Below are positions 18,441-26,302 of a stretch of 48,754 nucleotides of DNA, one piece after another. The stretch comes from a virus: positions 1-48,754 of IMG/VR virus record IMGVR_UViG_3300030098_004232. One strand, given 5' to 3'. The notes beneath the pieces are model-generated. The model was given only the letters and a program-made list of their open reading frames with translations. It was not told the DNA's origin and searched no databases. Made by a program: the position numbers and the translations under genes. Positions within the stretch are counted from its first letter, which is position 1. The number at the start of each line of letters is the position of its first letter.

Positions 18441-19082
18441 CTATCCCATCTTTGGTATACCCAGCAATGGTCTGCCATCAAATTTATTTTTATCAGCAAA
18501 TGGGCCATTTACATGGTTATAATGTAAGAATACTTGACCGCAAACTTGACCTTCAAAAGGTTTTCTCCAATGTTCGAGATCACAACCACTGTACACTAAC
18601 ATATCACCAACATCTAGTAGTACCTCTGTACCTGTTGGAGCATTTGGTTTATGAATATTTTTGTACTCATCAATCACTGTGTTAGCTCCTGTTCCATCAA
18701 TAAATATTGGCCATGGATCTCCACCTAAATTTAATGTGGTAGATATTTCACAACTTGGTCTATCTTTGTGTCTTTTTAATTCATCACCATTTTTATATAA
18801 TCTTGCATAAGAATAAGTTGGTATCAAATCTAATTCAGTGTGTTTTTTCATTATTGGTAACATCTTAACTAAAAGAGTTTCCATAACTGGATCTGCGTAA
18901 TGGGAATAAGTATTAGGTATTTGTTTATCTGTCCAAGTACCCATTAGTCCAACATCTGCTATTATGTTGTTCTTATACATGAAAGCCACTGCTTCTCTTT
19001 TTAATAAAAAATAATTAAATATGAAATTAGAAATATCATATGATAATGCGTTCTTAATTACTTGAAATTTATTGAAAGCCAT
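18441..19082 (-). CDS. 2OG-Fe(II) oxygenase 1 (HxD type)
   Basis: A 213-residue double-stranded beta-helix protein. Iron ligands are H105 and D107 in KRHKDRPSCEIS and H171 in DLEHWRKPF. R173 or a nearby basic residue may bind 2-oxoglutarate. TLNLGGDPWPIFID and GDMLVYSGCDLEHW are typical of oxygenases that hydroxylate proteins or small molecules. It is the downstream-most of four related enzymes. Its first 14 bases overlap the end of the next oxygenase gene upstream. The substrate is unknown. Confidence 0.85.
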   Translation of the reverse strand: MAFNKFQVIKNALSYDISNFIFNYFLLKREAVAFMYKNNIIADVGLMGTWTDKQIPNTYSHYADPVMETLLVKMLPIMKKHTELDLIPTYSYARLYKNGDELKRHKDRPSCEISTTLNLGGDPWPIFIDGTGANTVIDEYKNIHKPNAPTGTEVLLDVGDMLVYSGCDLEHWRKPFEGQVCGQVFLHYNHVNGPFADKNKFDGRPLLGIPKMG

Positions 19083-19650
19083 GTTGTATAAAATTAAAAC
19101 TTACTGATATTCTTATATCATTAGATAAATTAGGTTCAACAGAATGCCAAAGATAATATGGAAATATTATAATTCTACCTTCAACAGGTTCTAAATGACA
19201 CTCTCTCCATAAATGTTTTGGTGGTTTTCCTGCTTTTCTTGCAGGCATGTTTAATTGAACGCCTTGTCTAGGATCATTCACTACTAACCTACCTGAATTT
19301 TCTGCAATTTTCACATAGTAAACACCACTAAATAAACTGTTAGGATGCAAGTGCGGAGCATTAAATGCACCATGTGGATTAATATTAGCCCACATATTTC
19401 CTAGCACAGGTTCTCTATCCAACCACTCTTGTTTCCATATATCATTCATCATTAAGAATAATTCATTTACTAAAGGTTGATACACAGGCATTTTATGCAT
19501 TTCTGTTGTAGAGTGCCAGCCCTTAACGTTTGTTTTCTTAACACCAGGATCTCGTTTAGACCACTCAATTATTTCGTTAGCAAATAATTTATTATCTAAC
19601 TTTACATCTTTACCGTAAATGATTGTTGGAAAAAATTGTTCCATTATCAT
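19069..19650 (-). CDS. 2OG-Fe(II) oxygenase 2 (TIGR02466-like, HxH type)
   Basis: A 193-residue protein. FFPTIIYGKDV at the start, MWANINPHGAFNAPHLHPN, LFSGVYYVK and IIIFPYYLWHSVEPN match the family I know as TIGR02466, putative 2OG-Fe(II) oxygenases. The expected HxD motif reads H100-L-H102, the distal ligand is H169, and R180 in RISVSFN likely holds 2-oxoglutarate. The acidic iron ligand is replaced by His, as is usual in this subfamily. It begins with an ATGA overlap on oxygenase 3. Confidence 0.85.
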   Translation of the reverse strand: MIMEQFFPTIIYGKDVKLDNKLFANEIIEWSKRDPGVKKTNVKGWHSTTEMHKMPVYQPLVNELFLMMNDIWKQEWLDREPVLGNMWANINPHGAFNAPHLHPNSLFSGVYYVKIAENSGRLVVNDPRQGVQLNMPARKAGKPPKHLWRECHLEPVEGRIIIFPYYLWHSVEPNLSNDIRISVSFNFIQHGFQ

Positions 19651-20240
19651 CTGAATGGTTTACCTCCAAACCAAACAACAAGAGATTGTCTAAGACCTCG
19701 TGTAACAGGTTGTACTCTATGGTTTAAAAAAGATGCAAATACAATTGCATGTCCTTGTTTTAATTCTCCAAACTTTCCTGGTGACATTAATTCTAAATGC
19801 CCACCTTCAAACTCTGACGGGTCGTTTAATAAAAGAGTCATTGATATTTTCCTCACTGGCGGTTCATGTTGCATGTTTACATCACAATCCATATGCCAGT
19901 CATAGAACCCTCCTTCAGGATACTCTGTGAATTGTGCTTGTTCAGTTACTTGTACATCTCCAAAACCAAAATGATTTTCATTTGCTTTTTGTATAAAATT
20001 ATTTAGGTCTACATACATATGTCCCATCTCTTTAAATGGTATCCAAGATATTGTTGTAACTCTTTTTTTTGTGTCTGTTCCACCACCAGGTTTACCCATA
20101 CCCACTTGTGCTTGTTGTGGTTTTTGTCTTCTACCACACTCTATAATTTGTCGACATTGATCTGGTGTAAATAATGGTGTTGTTGTTTGTATTATCCAAC
20201 TTTTCCATTTAGGTTCTGTGATATGTCTATTTTCGTACAT
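19647..20240 (-). CDS. 2OG-Fe(II) oxygenase 3 (PKHD / prolyl-hydroxylase-like)
   Basis: A 197-residue protein close to the PKHD/prolyl-4-hydroxylase group. H116 and D118 lie in GFYDWHMDCD, the distal H174 in FLNHRVQPV, and R184 (ten residues on, in LRQSLVVWF) is the 2-oxoglutarate carboxylate ligand. ISMTLLLNDPSEFEGGHLEL is the typical strand pair between them. This is the best preserved catalytic set of the four oxygenases. Its start overlaps the ParB-like gene by 14 bases. Confidence 0.9.
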   Translation of the reverse strand: MYENRHITEPKWKSWIIQTTTPLFTPDQCRQIIECGRRQKPQQAQVGMGKPGGGTDTKKRVTTISWIPFKEMGHMYVDLNNFIQKANENHFGFGDVQVTEQAQFTEYPEGGFYDWHMDCDVNMQHEPPVRKISMTLLLNDPSEFEGGHLELMSPGKFGELKQGHAIVFASFLNHRVQPVTRGLRQSLVVWFGGKPFR

Positions 20241-20589
20241 TTTCTAATACCTTATCATACATTGCTTTTAAAAACTCTGGTTTTTTTACTGGATGGTTTT
20301 CCCAACAAAACACATTTAATAGTTGAAAATATTTAGTTTCATGATTGTTTTGGCCTACGTAGCACAATGTAGATTCGTCTTTATCTTTAAAGTATTCATA
20401 TCTATGTGTGCCACTTCTAATATGCACACTATCAGCATCTAAAACAATTGGGCATAGTAATCCATTTTTTTCAAAATCTGGATTTATTTTTTCAACAAAT
20501 CTTTCAATTGTTGGAAAATGAAGTTTCATATTTTTAAATTTTACTTCTATTAATCTATCTTTAAATATTTGATAGTGTGGTATTAACAT
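20227..20589 (-). CDS. Small ParB/sulfiredoxin-fold-like protein
   Basis: A 120-residue protein whose central part, KNGLLCPIVLDADSVHIRSG followed by THRYEYFK, resembles the ParB/Srx core (G-x-x-x-P-I, then a strand and the G-x-H-R motif). ParB-like domains bind nucleotides, cut DNA or phosphorylate proteins. No helix-turn-helix DNA-binding domain is attached. It sits alone between oxygenases 3 and 4, with a TAATG junction to the latter. The fold call is by motif only. Confidence 0.55.
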   Translation of the reverse strand: MLIPHYQIFKDRLIEVKFKNMKLHFPTIERFVEKINPDFEKNGLLCPIVLDADSVHIRSGTHRYEYFKDKDESTLCYVGQNNHETKYFQLLNVFCWENHPVKKPEFLKAMYDKVLENVRK

Positions 20590-21254
20590 TAAGCTGCTCC
20601 TCTGTTTCTTACAGGATCATACCTAACATCCATATTTGCAGCTAGAGATCTTCTCCATCCAGGTCCATTGAAAGGATAAACACTATGTCTCATATCATAT
20701 GGAAAAATAAAAAAATCTCTTTCTCTTATATCAGGTTGGTAATCTATTTTGGCAAATTGACCAGATGCCGATCCTAAAATAGATAGTTTTCCATTTTGTG
20801 GTGATTCCTCTGCAGAATATTCTACACCAAAACTTTTTGGTAATCCTAAAATCATGACACTAGATAATCCGGTAAATAATGATCCTTGATGAACATGAAC
20901 TGGGTTATACTCATGTTCAAACATTTGATTTACCCAAACTGAATTAAGATGCATTTCAAAATCTTGAATGTTATTCCATCTTAAATAATGATTAAACTTT
21001 TCATGAAACCATCGTAACACATTCTGTGGTAACAGATTATGTTTTGACATTTTTAAAGTTTCACCATCATAAAATAAACTATGTTCTTTTTCTATTTTTC
21101 CCACTAATTGTTTATTTGCAGCTTTAAGATTTGAGTAATTTGTTTCATAAATTTTATTAAGTGAGATAAATATATCAAGAGGAACTTGATATTTAAGAAC
21201 TGATTGTCCTAAAAAAACAACTTGAAAATTATTTTGGTTTGGCTCCGAGGTCAC
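20589..21254 (-). CDS. 2OG-Fe(II) oxygenase 4 (HxH type)
   Basis: A 221-residue protein. SVWVNQMFEHEYNPVHVHQG gives H120-V-H122 at the first iron-ligand position, FFIFPYDMRHSVYPF gives H190, and WRRSLAANMDV supplies R201 or R202 for 2-oxoglutarate. The layout matches the oxygenases of marine T4-like phages that have lost the acidic ligand. The N-terminal 100 residues are a separate helical region. It overlaps the coiled-coil gene upstream by 26 bases. Confidence 0.82.
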   Translation of the reverse strand: MTSEPNQNNFQVVFLGQSVLKYQVPLDIFISLNKIYETNYSNLKAANKQLVGKIEKEHSLFYDGETLKMSKHNLLPQNVLRWFHEKFNHYLRWNNIQDFEMHLNSVWVNQMFEHEYNPVHVHQGSLFTGLSSVMILGLPKSFGVEYSAEESPQNGKLSILGSASGQFAKIDYQPDIRERDFFIFPYDMRHSVYPFNGPGWRRSLAANMDVRYDPVRNRGAA

Positions 21255-21909
21255 TTGTTAATTGTTCTTTCTTATTGTACAACATTTCTCCAGTTTTCTT
21301 GACTCTTTCAATTGTTTTAAGTTGACCTAATACGTTAAATACTTCAGGTTGACTTGAGCCTGAGGTTAATGTTTCTGCTTTATTTTTCATTATCAAATGA
21401 TAAGAATCTAATTGATGTCTGTTAACATCTTTTGTATCGAAAGATCCATCGTCAAATTCTTTCTTTAGTGTAGACCAAAGTTTAATTTCTCTCATACGAT
21501 CTTTTGCAACTAATTGCATGTTAGCTAAACCATATCTAGCTTCATCTAAATCTATTTTATATTTTTCTAATTTATAATCATCTTTTTCTGTATCTACTTT
21601 TTTTTCTAACCATTTAATTTTAGCCTCTGATCTTCTACATTCAAATGACAAAGTCATTAAATTTTCTAAAAATACATTCTGTTCTCTAACACATTGCCAA
21701 TACTTTGAAGCTTTTGTTGGATATTTTGCGTCTTGTAAGACAGACATTCTCATTTCTGTTTCAGTTCTAAATACTTGCTTCTTAGTCCACGTGTCTCGAA
21801 GCTCTGTTGTCATAGCTTTGAACTCTTTTACATCTTCTGGATCTAATAAGTTATTTAAACTTGGTGCTTCTTTTTCTATTAAAGCATGTATATTTCTTTT
21901 ATCTGACAT
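21229..21909 (-). CDS. Coiled-coil protein beside the oxygenase cluster
   Basis: The open frame reaches 21933, but the ATG at 21909 follows GAGGAA at a good distance and is preferred (226 residues, MSDKRNIHAL...). The protein is nearly all helical, with a heptad-like charged middle (about residues 90-150: RRSEAKIKWLEKKVDTEKDD and similar). No catalytic motif is seen. I recall similar proteins next to 2OG-Fe(II) oxygenases in marine myoviruses; a scaffolding or chaperone role for tail or fibre assembly is possible but unproven. Confidence 0.62.
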   Translation of the reverse strand: MSDKRNIHALIEKEAPSLNNLLDPEDVKEFKAMTTELRDTWTKKQVFRTETEMRMSVLQDAKYPTKASKYWQCVREQNVFLENLMTLSFECRRSEAKIKWLEKKVDTEKDDYKLEKYKIDLDEARYGLANMQLVAKDRMREIKLWSTLKKEFDDGSFDTKDVNRHQLDSYHLIMKNKAETLTSGSSQPEVFNVLGQLKTIERVKKTGEMLYNKKEQLTSDLGAKPK

Positions 21910-21946
21910 GTTCCTCAATTTAACTTTTTGCAAATATAAGTCAAGT

Positions 21947-23791
21947 TTAAGTTGAAGCTAAACTTTTTGCTGTGGCTACAGATGTTTCTCCTGTAAATTC
22001 CTCTGTTGCTGTTGTGTAAGTAGGACTAGAATTACCTCCAAAAGCAAGACCTGCTGTAGAAGTTCCAGTTCCACTAATATAATTTCTAGCTGTTGCTAGA
22101 GATGGTCTTGTTGAAAAAGAAGTTCCATCATAACCTTGTGTGATTCCAGTATAGCCGCTTGATCCAGGAGATATAACACCCCCAAAAATTATAGCATCTG
22201 CTGCTGTTCCAGCACCACCCATGTTATTTGCACCTGTAACTAAACTTCCTCCAGAGGTCCAAGAAGTTCCTCCATATTCTTCAGTAGTGGTTAAATAGCC
22301 AGGCGATCCTCCAAATCCTCCAACACATATTGCTGCTGTTGATATTCCAACACCACCAGACACATGTGACCTTGCTGTTGCTAATACTCCACCAGCACCC
22401 CATGTAGTACCATTGTATGCTTCAGTTCCATTTTGAGCACCTCCTGATGGTGTACGTCCACCATAAACCAATGCAGCTGTTTGTGTTCCACAACCACCTG
22501 CAGAATATCTACCAGTCGATAATGAATTTGGTTGAGTAGCCCAATTAGTACCATCCCATTCTTCTACTGCACTTTGTAAAGTTGATGGATTAGAAAAACC
22601 TCCAGAGTATAAAGCTGCAGCGGTAGTGCCTGCTCCAGCTCCAGAGTACCTAGCTGTGTTTAAAGAATTTTTAACAGTCCAAGATGTACCATCGTACTGC
22701 TCAGTATAAGCTATGGCAGGATCAGTGTAATAGCCACCAAAATATAAAGCAGCTGTTTGAGTTCCGTTTTGAGAAGAAGCTCCTTCATCTCTTGCATTAT
22801 TTAAAGATCCTCCACTTGCCCACGATGCTGCAGTGATTGTATTGATTGATACATTGTATTCTTGAGTTAATGCAGTATTTGCTGTTCCAGTATATCCTCC
22901 TGCAAATACGTGTGAATTTTGTGTCCCCCATGTAGCTCCTGTATTAGTATAAGCTTGTAATGAGTTTACATCGGATGCCCAAACAGATCCATCATAATGA
23001 ACAGTTTCAGCTCCAAAAGGTGGGTTAGAAGATAGTCCACTTCCTCCAGTCATTACTCCTGAAGTTTGTGTTCCAACAGAATTTCCGTGTGTGTTGTAAA
23101 TTGATTTTGGTGAACTACCTGATGTAGTCCAAGAACTACCATCGTAATTATTTGTTGCTGATTTAAGAGGTGAGTTTCCTCCACAAGCGTATGCAGCTGT
23201 TAGAGTTCCTGCAACATTAGCTCCGTAGTTTGCTGAAGTAGGTATGCTTCCGCCTGATGACCATGAGCTTCCATTCCATTCGTAAGTATTTGCTGGATAA
23301 GGTCCAGGTAATATACCACCTTCAACTACTAATGCTGATGTAGAAGTTCCAGCTGATCTACATGCTTCAGACCCAGTAGGCATTCCTGTTATGCTTGTCC
23401 AAGTTGATCCATTATAAGTATTTGCTGCGTTAGTATAAGTATTACCACCGGCTGCTATGGCTGCTGTTTCAGGACCAGATCCTGCTAAATAACTTCTTGG
23501 TGTAGGATAATTTCCACCCGCAAACCAACCAGTTCCGTTATATTCGTCTGTGTTGTTTATGCTTGTTCCTCCTACAGAAAATCCTGCAGTGACCGCAGCT
23601 CCTCCTTGTGCGTTTGTAGATCTTGCTGATGGTAAATTTGTTGAACTAGTGTAAGCCGCAAATGCAACAACAGATTTTAAATTACCTTCAGATGAGTTAT
23701 ACCATACCTGTCCCTCATAACTCGAATTGAGTGTGGGGTCACTAGAGAATTCTTTTATTCTCTTACCATGTATCTCATCATATGTAGCCAT
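21947..23791 (-). CDS. Kelch-like repeat fibre protein A (6+6 units)
   Basis: A 614-residue protein of tandem kelch-like repeats of about 45 residues. The consensus reads GTQTAALxFGG, a variable loop, TEEYNGTSWTSGG and SLxTAR. I count 12 units. After the sixth, the module VSINTITAASWASGG (encoded near 22822-22860) interrupts the series, dividing it into two groups of six. The N-terminal cap (EGQVWYNSSEGNL, then a first W-type strand) and the C-terminal EEFTGET cap fit closure of two six-bladed propellers. Such proteins are typical distal fibre or receptor-binding components in marine phages. It is one of three tandem paralogues. Confidence 0.8.
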   Translation of the reverse strand: MATYDEIHGKRIKEFSSDPTLNSSYEGQVWYNSSEGNLKSVVAFAAYTSSTNLPSARSTNAQGGAAVTAGFSVGGTSINNTDEYNGTGWFAGGNYPTPRSYLAGSGPETAAIAAGGNTYTNAANTYNGSTWTSITGMPTGSEACRSAGTSTSALVVEGGILPGPYPANTYEWNGSSWSSGGSIPTSANYGANVAGTLTAAYACGGNSPLKSATNNYDGSSWTTSGSSPKSIYNTHGNSVGTQTSGVMTGGSGLSSNPPFGAETVHYDGSVWASDVNSLQAYTNTGATWGTQNSHVFAGGYTGTANTALTQEYNVSINTITAASWASGGSLNNARDEGASSQNGTQTAALYFGGYYTDPAIAYTEQYDGTSWTVKNSLNTARYSGAGAGTTAAALYSGGFSNPSTLQSAVEEWDGTNWATQPNSLSTGRYSAGGCGTQTAALVYGGRTPSGGAQNGTEAYNGTTWGAGGVLATARSHVSGGVGISTAAICVGGFGGSPGYLTTTEEYGGTSWTSGGSLVTGANNMGGAGTAADAIIFGGVISPGSSGYTGITQGYDGTSFSTRPSLATARNYISGTGTSTAGLAFGGNSSPTYTTATEEFTGETSVATAKSLAST

Positions 23792-23799
23792 TTAAAACC

Positions 23800-24093
23800 T
23801 TATGGTAATATTATGTTTTCTGGTCTTTGGTTATTTGGATTAGCTTTTTGTTCATCAGTCTGTGCATCCCAAGCTGCTTGTGCTGTTTGAACCTCAGCAT
23901 CAACCAAAGCCTGAGCCTCAGCTTTTGTTTTTTCAACACCGCCTTTTTCAGCTAACCACATAGCGCCATCAACGTTGTTACCAACCATCCAGACGTTTGC
24001 AGGATAACCTCTTAAGAAAAATTTTCTTCTGTCATCAGCAGTAAAAAATCCTTTTCCAGTATTAGTAGCTACTCCGTAAATAAAGTGTGCCAT
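23800..24093 (-). CDS. Small protein between fibre genes, unknown
   Basis: A 97-residue protein. The N-terminal half (HFIYGVATNTGKGFFTADDR, FFLRGYPANVWMVGNN) looks like a small beta domain. The C-terminal half is an Ala/Gln/Glu helix (AEAQALVDAEVQTAQAAWDA). It could be a fibre-assembly chaperone or small fibre subunit given its place between kelch genes A and B. A strong AGGAGG precedes its start. No motif shows its role. Confidence 0.5.
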   Translation of the reverse strand: MAHFIYGVATNTGKGFFTADDRRKFFLRGYPANVWMVGNNVDGAMWLAEKGGVEKTKAEAQALVDAEVQTAQAAWDAQTDEQKANPNNQRPENIILP

Positions 24094-24125
24094 AGTTCCT
24101 CCTTTTTTTGTTTATATATCATAGT

Positions 24126-26300
24126 TTAACTCTGAGTTAAAGTCTTCACATTTACAGCTGTTGATTCAGGTGTAAATTCGCTTACCGCATTGGTCTGTCC
24201 ACCTGCAGAACCACCTAAAGTAAAACCAGAATTAGTATTAAAAGTACCTTGCGTTGTAGCATTCAATGTTAGCGCTGCAGGTAAACTCGCTGTTGTTGCC
24301 CAAGCAGTTCCGTCATAGATTGCACAAGTTGCTGTAGCAGCAGGAACACTTCCTCCGGCTTGCATTAAATCTGTTTGTATTCCCCAACCAGCACATTCTT
24401 TGTTAACAGTAATATAATTACCACCTGATGCCCATGAAGTTCCATTATACTCTTCTGTGTTATCTATGGCTGTTTCAGCTCCTGGAGTTGATCTTCCTCC
24501 CATTATAATACCTTCAGTATCATTTGCTCCTCCGTTTGTGTGAAACGATCTTACAGTTGAGAATGCAGTTTCACCTGACCAAGAAGTTCCATTATAACTG
24601 TTAGCTGTTGTAGTATTTCTTGGAGGGTTTGGATAACCTCCTCCTCCTGTTGCAATTGCAGATGTTTGAACTCCCCAAACTCTTGTTCCAAAACCTTCTT
24701 GAGGATATGTTGCAGGACTTGACCAACTTGATCCATTATATTCATATGAATCATTTCGTGCAGGTGGAGATCCTGGATTTAGACCACCAACTGATAAAGC
24801 TGCCGTTTGTAAACCTGTTCCACCCTGACTCGCTATAGCTGTAGGATACGCTCCTCCAGTTGTCCAAGAACTTCCATCAAATTCAACTGTGGTGCTACTT
24901 GTTGGGAAAACTCCTCCCCAATTTAGAGCTGCCGTTGTTGTGCCTGCCCCTGCATTAGTATATCTAGATTCTGGTAAAACTGCAGCGCTTGACCAGGCTG
25001 CTGCTGTAATTATATTTATTGAACTATTATATTCTTCAGTGTTACTTGGTGAAGTAGCTGGATAACCACTTGTTGCTAAGGCCGCTGTCTGACTTCCAGA
25101 TCCACCTCCCTCAACGGTTCTAGATGTTCCTAATGTTGCAGGTGATGTTGACCATGTACTGCCATCATATTTTTGAGTAATATTTGTTCTTGTTGTTGAA
25201 GGGGAAGCTATGTAGCCTCCGAATGCTAAACCTGCAGTTTGTATTCCAGCTGTTCCATGCATACGAACCGCAGTTGCCATTGTGTTAGAAGCTGTCCAAG
25301 CCGTACCGTTATAATGTTCTGTGTTACCTACAGCAGTTGATGTGTAACCACCTGATGCAACTGCAGCTGTAAGTGTTCCAAAGCCACCCACTCCTTGTCT
25401 ACCAGTATTTAAATTTCCTCCACCTGTCCAAGCCGTACCGTTATATTCTTCTGTTCCATTGAAAGCAGGTGCTGGAGGTTCTGCGTTACCACCAAATGCT
25501 AGTCCAGCATCTTGAACTCCACATCCACCGTGTAAATGTCGGCCTGTTGTTAAATCACCTCCATTACTCCAAGTTGTACCATTATATTCTTCTGTTTTAG
25601 CTGATTGACCTCCTTCAGGTTGACTTGGGCTTTGAGCTCCACCAAATATTAAACCTGCTGTTAAAGTTCCACAACCTGCAAATTGATATCTTCCTCTGTC
25701 TGCACCTCCTCCTGCAGTCCAGCCTGATCCATTATATTCTTCAGTAACAGCTGTATATGTAGTTGTGTACCCGCATCCATAACCAGTTGCAGTTTGTGTT
25801 CCAAAAGCTGCTCCACCTGTTCTTTGTGTAGCTAAAGGAGCTGCACTTACCCACGCTTCGAGCGATGGCATAGTTTTAAAATTTAAATTAGTTTCATTAT
25901 ACCACATTTGAGTTTGTACACTTGATGGTTCTGGAGTATTAGCTCTACCACCCATGTTTGGATGACTTGAACAGTAATAAAATAAATTAGGAGCACCTGA
26001 GGCTACAACAATAGTGGTAACATTACTATCAACACTTACTCCAGTAGTATATTCACTCCCTCCACCATGAGTGCCATCTGATGTTGTGGAAAATCTGAAA
26101 GGATGTGAAGATGCTGCGCTATAGTCAAATGTATAGGTATTGCCTTCATATAATCTCAACTGTTTTTGCTGAACACCGTCAATAAAATATTTATTACCTC
26201 CATCAGAGGATGCAACGGTAACCGTATAATTTACATTTACATTAGGATCATTTTCAAATGATTCTACTCTTTTTCCAATTAATTCACTGTATGTTGCCAT
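24126..26300 (-). CDS. Kelch-like fibre protein B with an inserted cupredoxin-like domain
   Basis: A 724-residue paralogue of protein A with the same 12 kelch-like units in a 6+6 layout; the central module is SSINIITAAAWSS (near 25000-25040). It differs by a domain of about 100 residues (roughly 26-128) inserted before the WYNETNLN cap. That domain is cupredoxin-like: LRLYEGNTYTFDY, SHPFRFS (H66), and LFYYCSSHPNMGG (C110, H113, M116). The Cys-x2-His-x2-Met spacing matches amicyanin-type copper sites. This may be a copper-binding or purely structural adhesion domain. It is probably a fibre or receptor-binding protein. Confidence 0.8.
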   Translation of the reverse strand: MATYSELIGKRVESFENDPNVNVNYTVTVASSDGGNKYFIDGVQQKQLRLYEGNTYTFDYSAASSHPFRFSTTSDGTHGGGSEYTTGVSVDSNVTTIVVASGAPNLFYYCSSHPNMGGRANTPEPSSVQTQMWYNETNLNFKTMPSLEAWVSAAPLATQRTGGAAFGTQTATGYGCGYTTTYTAVTEEYNGSGWTAGGGADRGRYQFAGCGTLTAGLIFGGAQSPSQPEGGQSAKTEEYNGTTWSNGGDLTTGRHLHGGCGVQDAGLAFGGNAEPPAPAFNGTEEYNGTAWTGGGNLNTGRQGVGGFGTLTAAVASGGYTSTAVGNTEHYNGTAWTASNTMATAVRMHGTAGIQTAGLAFGGYIASPSTTRTNITQKYDGSTWSTSPATLGTSRTVEGGGSGSQTAALATSGYPATSPSNTEEYNSSINIITAAAWSSAAVLPESRYTNAGAGTTTAALNWGGVFPTSSTTVEFDGSSWTTGGAYPTAIASQGGTGLQTAALSVGGLNPGSPPARNDSYEYNGSSWSSPATYPQEGFGTRVWGVQTSAIATGGGGYPNPPRNTTTANSYNGTSWSGETAFSTVRSFHTNGGANDTEGIIMGGRSTPGAETAIDNTEEYNGTSWASGGNYITVNKECAGWGIQTDLMQAGGSVPAATATCAIYDGTAWATTASLPAALTLNATTQGTFNTNSGFTLGGSAGGQTNAVSEFTPESTAVNVKTLTQS

Positions 26301-26302
26301 AA

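Noticed and set aside
24551-24838. Open frames on both strands (67-aa minus, 72-aa plus) in the kelch gene region
   Set aside because: They lie inside the 724-residue frame and mirror its repetitive Gly/Thr/Tyr codons. No ribosome-binding site or motif.
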